From: Pirellulaceae bacterium
GTDB taxonomy: Bacteria; Planctomycetota; Planctomycetia; Pirellulales; Pirellulaceae
Assembly: GCA_013002105.1 (NCBI GenBank)
Contig: JABDKS010000303.1
Span: forward strand, 1 to 18,602
Reading direction: 5' to 3'
Length of the DNA: 18,602 nt
The notes beneath the pieces are model-generated. The model ran no database searches. It worked only from the letters and a program-made list of their open reading frames with translations, and was not told the origin of the DNA. Positions 14,801-18,602 of this stretch are shown here, piece after piece. Numbering within the stretch: position 1 is the stretch's first letter; each line of letters begins with the position of its first letter. A program made the position numbers and the translations under genes.

Positions 14801-17800
14801 TAGCCATTCTTCCGCACGTAGACCTGACCAAAATCAGTCTCGACTGCGTCCGAGCCGGACAGAGCGGACGTGGTCAATGAATCTGCCAATGTTTCGTTGC
14901 AGATAAATTCACGATGCTCGTCGATAGCTGCCATTACTTCCGAAATCTCGGTCACCACGGCGACCTCGATTCGATCGGTGTACTGACAATCGATTTCCTT
15001 GCGCTGGTTTTGGATCACGCGAATCAAATCTTTCGCCGTTCCTTCGCGACGCAATTCGTCAGTGACTTTGGTGTTCAGCACGACCACGCAACCGGATCCT
15101 TGAGCGGCGGCCCAGCCGTCACGTGCCTTCAATCGCACTTGGATGTCTTCGTCGTCCAGCTCCAATGGCCCACTTGGCAAATTGATGGTGACCACGCCGT
15201 TTGACTGTAACTGCGTTAACAATTCGTTGCCATCGGCTGCAGCGAGCGCCTTTTTGACATCGGGAACTTGTTTTCCAACTTTGGGACCGAGACGTTTAAA
15301 ATTGGGCACGACGGTGTATTGAACGTAGTCGCCACCATCGGTCGTGTACTCGACCGCTTTGACATTCAGCTCTTCACGGACCAGTTCGTTGTGGTTTTGC
15401 AACCAACCGATTTTAGAATCGTCCGCCAACACCACTTCGACCTTCGACAGCGGCAGTCGCACTTTCAGTTTCGCTTCGGCGCGAGCCGCACGGCCCAACG
15501 AAGCGATTTCACGCAACAGTTTCATCGAATCCGACAACTCGGAGTCGATCCGGGACTGATCCGGATCCGGATAGTCGCACAGGTGAACACTTTTCAGAAC
15601 GGCGGATCCGAATGGCTCGGTCAAACGATGCCAAAGCGTTTCGGCCAAAAACGGCACGAACGGTGCGATTACTTTCGTCACCTCGATCAACGTTTCGTAA
15701 AGCGTCCAGTAGGCATCATGCTTATCTTGCGAGTCGGAATCGCTGGCCCAAAAACGATCGCGACTACGCCGAACGAACCAATTGCTAAGGCCGTCGACTA
15801 AAGCAGTGATGGCCTGGCAAGCGTTGTAGTTGTCCAACGCATCCATCCGATCGACGACCGTGGTGATGGTCTGATTCAGCTCCGACAAGATCCAGCGATC
15901 GATCTCGCTTCGCTCGGCCGCCGGTCGATACTTGGGCGCGGACGCCAAGGACGCTGGCGAAAGGTTCTCGTCAGCTGCCGTCGCGGTCGTCGGATCGAAT
16001 CCGTCGATCTCCGCGTAGATACTAAAGAAGCTGTACACGTTCCACATTCGCAACAAAAACTCGGGAATCGAGTCCTTGATCGACTGGTCGGAATAGACGA
16101 TTGAATTCCAAGGCGCCTGATTGGCAAAGAAGAACCAACGCATGGCGTCGGCCCCGTAGCGATCAAAGATCTCTGATGGGCTGCGGTAATTCCGCAGCGA
16201 CTTGGACATCTTGCCGACCTTCTTGGAAAATTTCTCGTCCGGGTAATCGTGAGTTTCGGGCTCGGTCAGGACAACGCGTTTTTTGTCCGACTCGTACCAC
16301 TGCGACAACATCAATCCCAGCACGATGCAATTTCGGTACGGATGCGGATAACCCAGATCCTGCAAAGGTGCATTGGCGGGCGACTTGGCGTCGTCTTCGG
16401 CGATCGCGGCACCCTCGCCAAACAGCATCGTGCTGATTGCAAGCTGACTGTAGAACCAGCCGCGTGTTTGATCGAGCGCTTCGCTGATGAAATCGGCGGG
16501 AAACTGATCCTGAAATCGATCGTCATTCAGGTGAGGCCAACCCCACTGCGCAAACGGCATTGCCCCACTGTCGTACCAGCAATCGATGACCTCGGTCACC
16601 CGCCGCATCGACGCGCCTTTTGCAAACGGCGAATCGTATTGGACCGAGTCGATATAGGGTTTGTGAACTTGCAAATCATCAGGCAACTCAGGATTGGCCG
16701 CCTTCGCTTTGTCCCAGACCTCAGTACCTGTAACGCCCGGTTTGTTCAGCAATTCCTGATAACTGCCGATCGCTTCCATTCGCCCGGTTTCTTGACATAC
16801 CCAAATCGGCAGCGGTGTTCCCCAATAGCGCTCTCGCGATAACGCCCAATCCACATTGGACTCCAAGAAATTGCCGAACCTGCCGTCACGAATGTGCTCG
16901 GGCTGCCAGCCGACCTGCGTATTGTTCTTCAGCATCAGGTCGCGGAATTTTGTCGTTCGGATGAACCAGCTACGGCGCGGATACTGGATCAACGGATCTT
17001 CGCTTGCCCGCCAGCAAAACGGATATTCGTGGTTGTACTGTTCCTGCAACAACAGACGACCGTTATCGCGAAGGGTGCGGGTAAGTGGTTTGTCGGCGTC
17101 TTTGACCCACACGCCTTTGAGATCAGGAAACTCACTTGTGAATTTGCCGTCCGGTCCGACTGCACACAGTAGCTCCGGCCGATCGCCTTCGACAAATCGC
17201 TTTTGCTGGGCAACCAGCACGTCGTGGTCGACTTCGCCAAACGCCGGAGCTTGGTGAACGATGCCACTGCCCGACTCGGTCGTTACAAAATCGGCAGCCA
17301 CAACACGCCAATACTTATGCTCACTCGTCCCGGTCGTCAGTTTGCCCTTGGGATCCCCGGTCGATTCGCGATAACAGGCAAACGGCGGTTCGTAGCGTTG
17401 GCCAAGCAAGGATTTTCCAGAGATGGTTTCGACGACCTTCAACTCGCGTTTCAATTTGCCGGCGATCGTTTCGACCAAATCGGACGCGATCACCAAATCG
17501 CGTTCCAGTTCGTCGTCGCGGACCACGGTGTACTGTAGATCCGGATGGACGGCGGCGAACATGTTGCTCGGTAATGTCCACGGCGTCGTTGTCCAAACAA
17601 CCAAACTGCGCTGCGGCTGATCGATCAATGGAAACAGAACGTAGACACTTGGATCGGCGACTTCACGATACCCCTGCCCGACTTCGCCAGCGGACAAAGC
17701 GGTACCGCCTTGCGCCCACCACCACACGATTTTGTGTCCTTCGTACAGCAGACCGCGGTCAAACAGATTCTTCAGACTCCACCAAACGCTTTCGACGTAA

Positions 17801-18279
17801 CTCTGGTGATAGGTAACATAAGCTTGTTCCAAGTCGACCCAGAATCCAAGTCGGCGAGTGAGATGTTGCCACTCTTGCATGTAACGCCAAACACTTTGTT
17901 GGCATTTTTGGATGAACGGCTCTTCGCCATACTTTTCGATTTCCTCTTTGGAGTGGATGCCCAGCTCTTTGCCCACTTCGACTTCGACCGGCAATCCGTG
18001 CGTGTCCCAACCCGCTTTGCGTTCGCAACGATACCCTCGCATCGTTTTGTAGCGTGGGAAAACATCCTTGATCGCTCGTGTCAGACAATGTCCCGGGTGC
18101 GGCATTCCATTGGCGGTCGGTGGCCCTTCGAAGAAAACGAACGAGGGACCATCGGCACGGCGTCGGAGCGATTCGTTGTAGATGTCATTGTCGTCCCAAA
18201 ACTGCAAAATCGCAGTTTCCAACTCCGGAAACTTGGGGCTGCCAGAGGGCGCACGAAAAGGGCTCACAGATGCAGACAT
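14800..18279 (-). CDS. ileS: Isoleucyl-tRNA synthetase, type 2-like
   Basis: IleRS charges tRNA-Ile with isoleucine and edits misactivated valine. The 1159-residue product shows the class I signatures: [12 protein letters not shown] with the HIGH variant HPGH (61-64), [10 protein letters not shown] (90-99) and KMSKS (690-694). The CP1 editing domain carries TTPWTLPSN (231-239) and [15 protein letters not shown] (339-353, with the editing-site Asp at 351). The C-terminal half has the anticodon-binding helical domain and a C-terminal extension of the type seen in eukaryote/archaea-like (type 2) enzymes. The usual WCxxC zinc motif after the helix at 180 is replaced by [11 protein letters not shown] (186-196). 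About 28 extra residues separate GLML (655-658) from KMSKS. It is longer than the common 940-1090 residues. The ATG at 18279 follows an in-frame TAG six bases upstream; there is no Shine-Dalgarno. Confidence 0.96.
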   Translation of the reverse strand: MSASVSPFRAPSGSPKFPELETAILQFWDDNDIYNESLRRRADGPSFVFFEGPPTANGMPHPGHCLTRAIKDVFPRYKTMRGYRCERKAGWDTHGLPVEVEVGKELGIHSKEEIEKYGEEPFIQKCQQSVWRYMQEWQHLTRRLGFWVDLEQAYVTYHQSYVESVWWSLKNLFDRGLLYEGHKIVWWWAQGGTALSAGEVGQGYREVADPSVYVLFPLIDQPQRSLVVWTTTPWTLPSNMFAAVHPDLQYTVVRDDELERDLVIASDLVETIAGKLKRELKVVETISGKSLLGQRYEPPFACYRESTGDPKGKLTTGTSEHKYWRVVAADFVTTESGSGIVHQAPAFGEVDHDVLVAQQKRFVEGDRPELLCAVGPDGKFTSEFPDLKGVWVKDADKPLTRTLRDNGRLLLQEQYNHEYPFCWRASEDPLIQYPRRSWFIRTTKFRDLMLKNNTQVGWQPEHIRDGRFGNFLESNVDWALSRERYWGTPLPIWVCQETGRMEAIGSYQELLNKPGVTGTEVWDKAKAANPELPDDLQVHKPYIDSVQYDSPFAKGASMRRVTEVIDCWYDSGAMPFAQWGWPHLNDDRFQDQFPADFISEALDQTRGWFYSQLAISTMLFGEGAAIAEDDAKSPANAPLQDLGYPHPYRNCIVLGLMLSQWYESDKKRVVLTEPETHDYPDEKFSKKVGKMSKSLRNYRSPSEIFDRYGADAMRWFFFANQAPWNSIVYSDQSIKDSIPEFLLRMWNVYSFFSIYAEIDGFDPTTATAADENLSPASLASAPKYRPAAERSEIDRWILSELNQTITTVVDRMDALDNYNACQAITALVDGLSNWFVRRSRDRFWASDSDSQDKHDAYWTLYETLIEVTKVIAPFVPFLAETLWHRLTEPFGSAVLKSVHLCDYPDPDQSRIDSELSDSMKLLREIASLGRAARAEAKLKVRLPLSKVEVVLADDSKIGWLQNHNELVREELNVKAVEYTTDGGDYVQYTVVPNFKRLGPKVGKQVPDVKKALAAADGNELLTQLQSNGVVTINLPSGPLELDDEDIQVRLKARDGWAAAQGSGCVVVLNTKVTDELRREGTAKDLIRVIQNQRKEIDCQYTDRIEVAVVTEISEVMAAIDEHREFICNETLADSLTTSALSGSDAVETDFGQVYVRKNG

Positions 18280-18323
18280 CAGCTACGTGTGGGACAGGGA
18301 CGAACGGTCGAACAACATCATCG

Positions 18324-18352
18324 ATTTATCAAACGACGGCGGCGATGTGCAA
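18324..18352 (-). promoter_or_regulatory. Putative sigma70-type promoter of ileS
   Basis: On the minus strand TTGCAC (18352-18347) is followed after 17 bases by ATAAAT (18329-18324), or after 16 bases by GATAAA. This would place the transcription start about 35-40 bases before the ileS ATG. The -35 hexamer lies inside the repeat copy nearest to ileS. The match is reasonable but based only on consensus resemblance. Confidence 0.35.
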
Positions 18353-18414
18353 TAAAACGGCGATGCGCGAAAAAGTTGGGCAGTAAATGTTGCGCAGTAA
18401 AGTTGTGCAATAAA
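18344..18414. repeat. Five degenerate copies of a 13-base motif upstream of ileS
   Basis: On the plus strand the copies are GATGTGCAATAAA (18344-18356), GATGCGCGAAAAA (18362-18374), GTTGGGCAGTAAA (18375-18387), GTTGCGCAGTAAA (18389-18401) and GTTGTGCAATAAA (18402-18414). The consensus is GTTGYGCARTAAA. Spacers are 5, 0, 1 and 0 bases. Four copies match the consensus at 12 or 13 positions; the second copy is poorer. The array starts 65 bases upstream of the ileS ATG. Confidence 0.8.
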
Positions 18415-18602
18415 ACCGGGTCGAGGTAATCTGCCACCGGCCCAATCGGAGTTCACCTCGTTGGTCAAGGCAGCTCGAATCGGAATGATCGGTCAATCGG
18501 TTCCGCCGGTCCACACGTGCTGTGGGCACAGCTCACCGTACGGCCGAAAATTGAAATGCGATTGACCACACAACCTGCTGGACTCCATCACACGGCAATA
18601 GG

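Larger units (their letters stand above)
18280..18602. promoter_or_regulatory. Upstream region of ileS at the right edge
   Basis: No recognisable coding sequence is present. The region holds a putative ileS promoter, five 13-base repeats (18344-18414), and an inverted repeat GCTGTG-GG-CACAGC at 18519-18532. The last 60 bases may lead into another gene outside the window. I see no T-box specifier or antiterminator structure. Confidence 0.5.

Noticed and set aside
18344..18414. CRISPR array or plasmid iterons
   Set aside because: The units are 13 bases, with spacers of 0-5 bases. They are too short for CRISPR, and no replication initiator gene is nearby. A regulatory array is the more cautious reading.
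18280..18602. T-box riboswitch upstream of ileS
   Set aside because: No conserved T-box sequence or specifier loop is visible, and the proposed promoter leaves a leader of only about 40 bases.

Overview
The window looks like chromosomal DNA of a marine planctomycete of the Pirellulaceae (Rhodopirellula-like). The main reasons are a BBP7-family outer-membrane beta-barrel protein (a family typical of planctomycetes), a very large TPR protein carrying a C39-like cysteine peptidase, scattered short operons, mostly absent Shine-Dalgarno sequences and a moderately GC-rich composition judged by eye. The assignment is an inference; no rRNA or other marker gene is present. I see no tRNA, rRNA, CRISPR array, insertion sequence or phage gene.

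Layout, left to right. Positions 1-166 hold no recognisable gene. Positions 167-4228 carry three minus-strand genes: rdgB (nucleotide-pool sanitation), an exported protein with two SPOR-like segments, and a membrane-anchored von Willebrand factor A protein. A strong intrinsic terminator separates the VWA gene from the other two. A 719-base divergent intergenic region with short repeats follows. Then come two plus-strand genes: a metallophosphoesterase of the bacterial Ser/Thr phosphatase type, and the BBP7 beta-barrel protein. Convergent to the latter, on the minus strand, are a FliG-family protein and a 1693-residue TPR/C39-peptidase protein. The right end is a minus-strand ileS-purN pair whose stop and start codons overlap (TAATG).

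Functional picture. RdgB, PurN and IleRS are housekeeping enzymes for dITP/XTP removal, de novo purine synthesis and tRNA charging. The exported SPOR-like protein, the VWA protein and the BBP7 barrel are envelope proteins, but nothing in the sequence ties them into one pathway. The phosphatase and the TPR-peptidase protein have no visible partner genes.

The least ordinary items are: five copies of a 13-base motif directly upstream of ileS; the TPR/C39 protein with an apparently intact Gln-Cys-His-Asp site and no signal peptide; a FliG-family protein that keeps only part of the torque-generating residues; tandem SPOR-like folds in an uncharacterised exported protein; and an IleRS with an insertion next to its KMSKS loop. 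I did not find a convincing multi-gene novel defence or secretion system.
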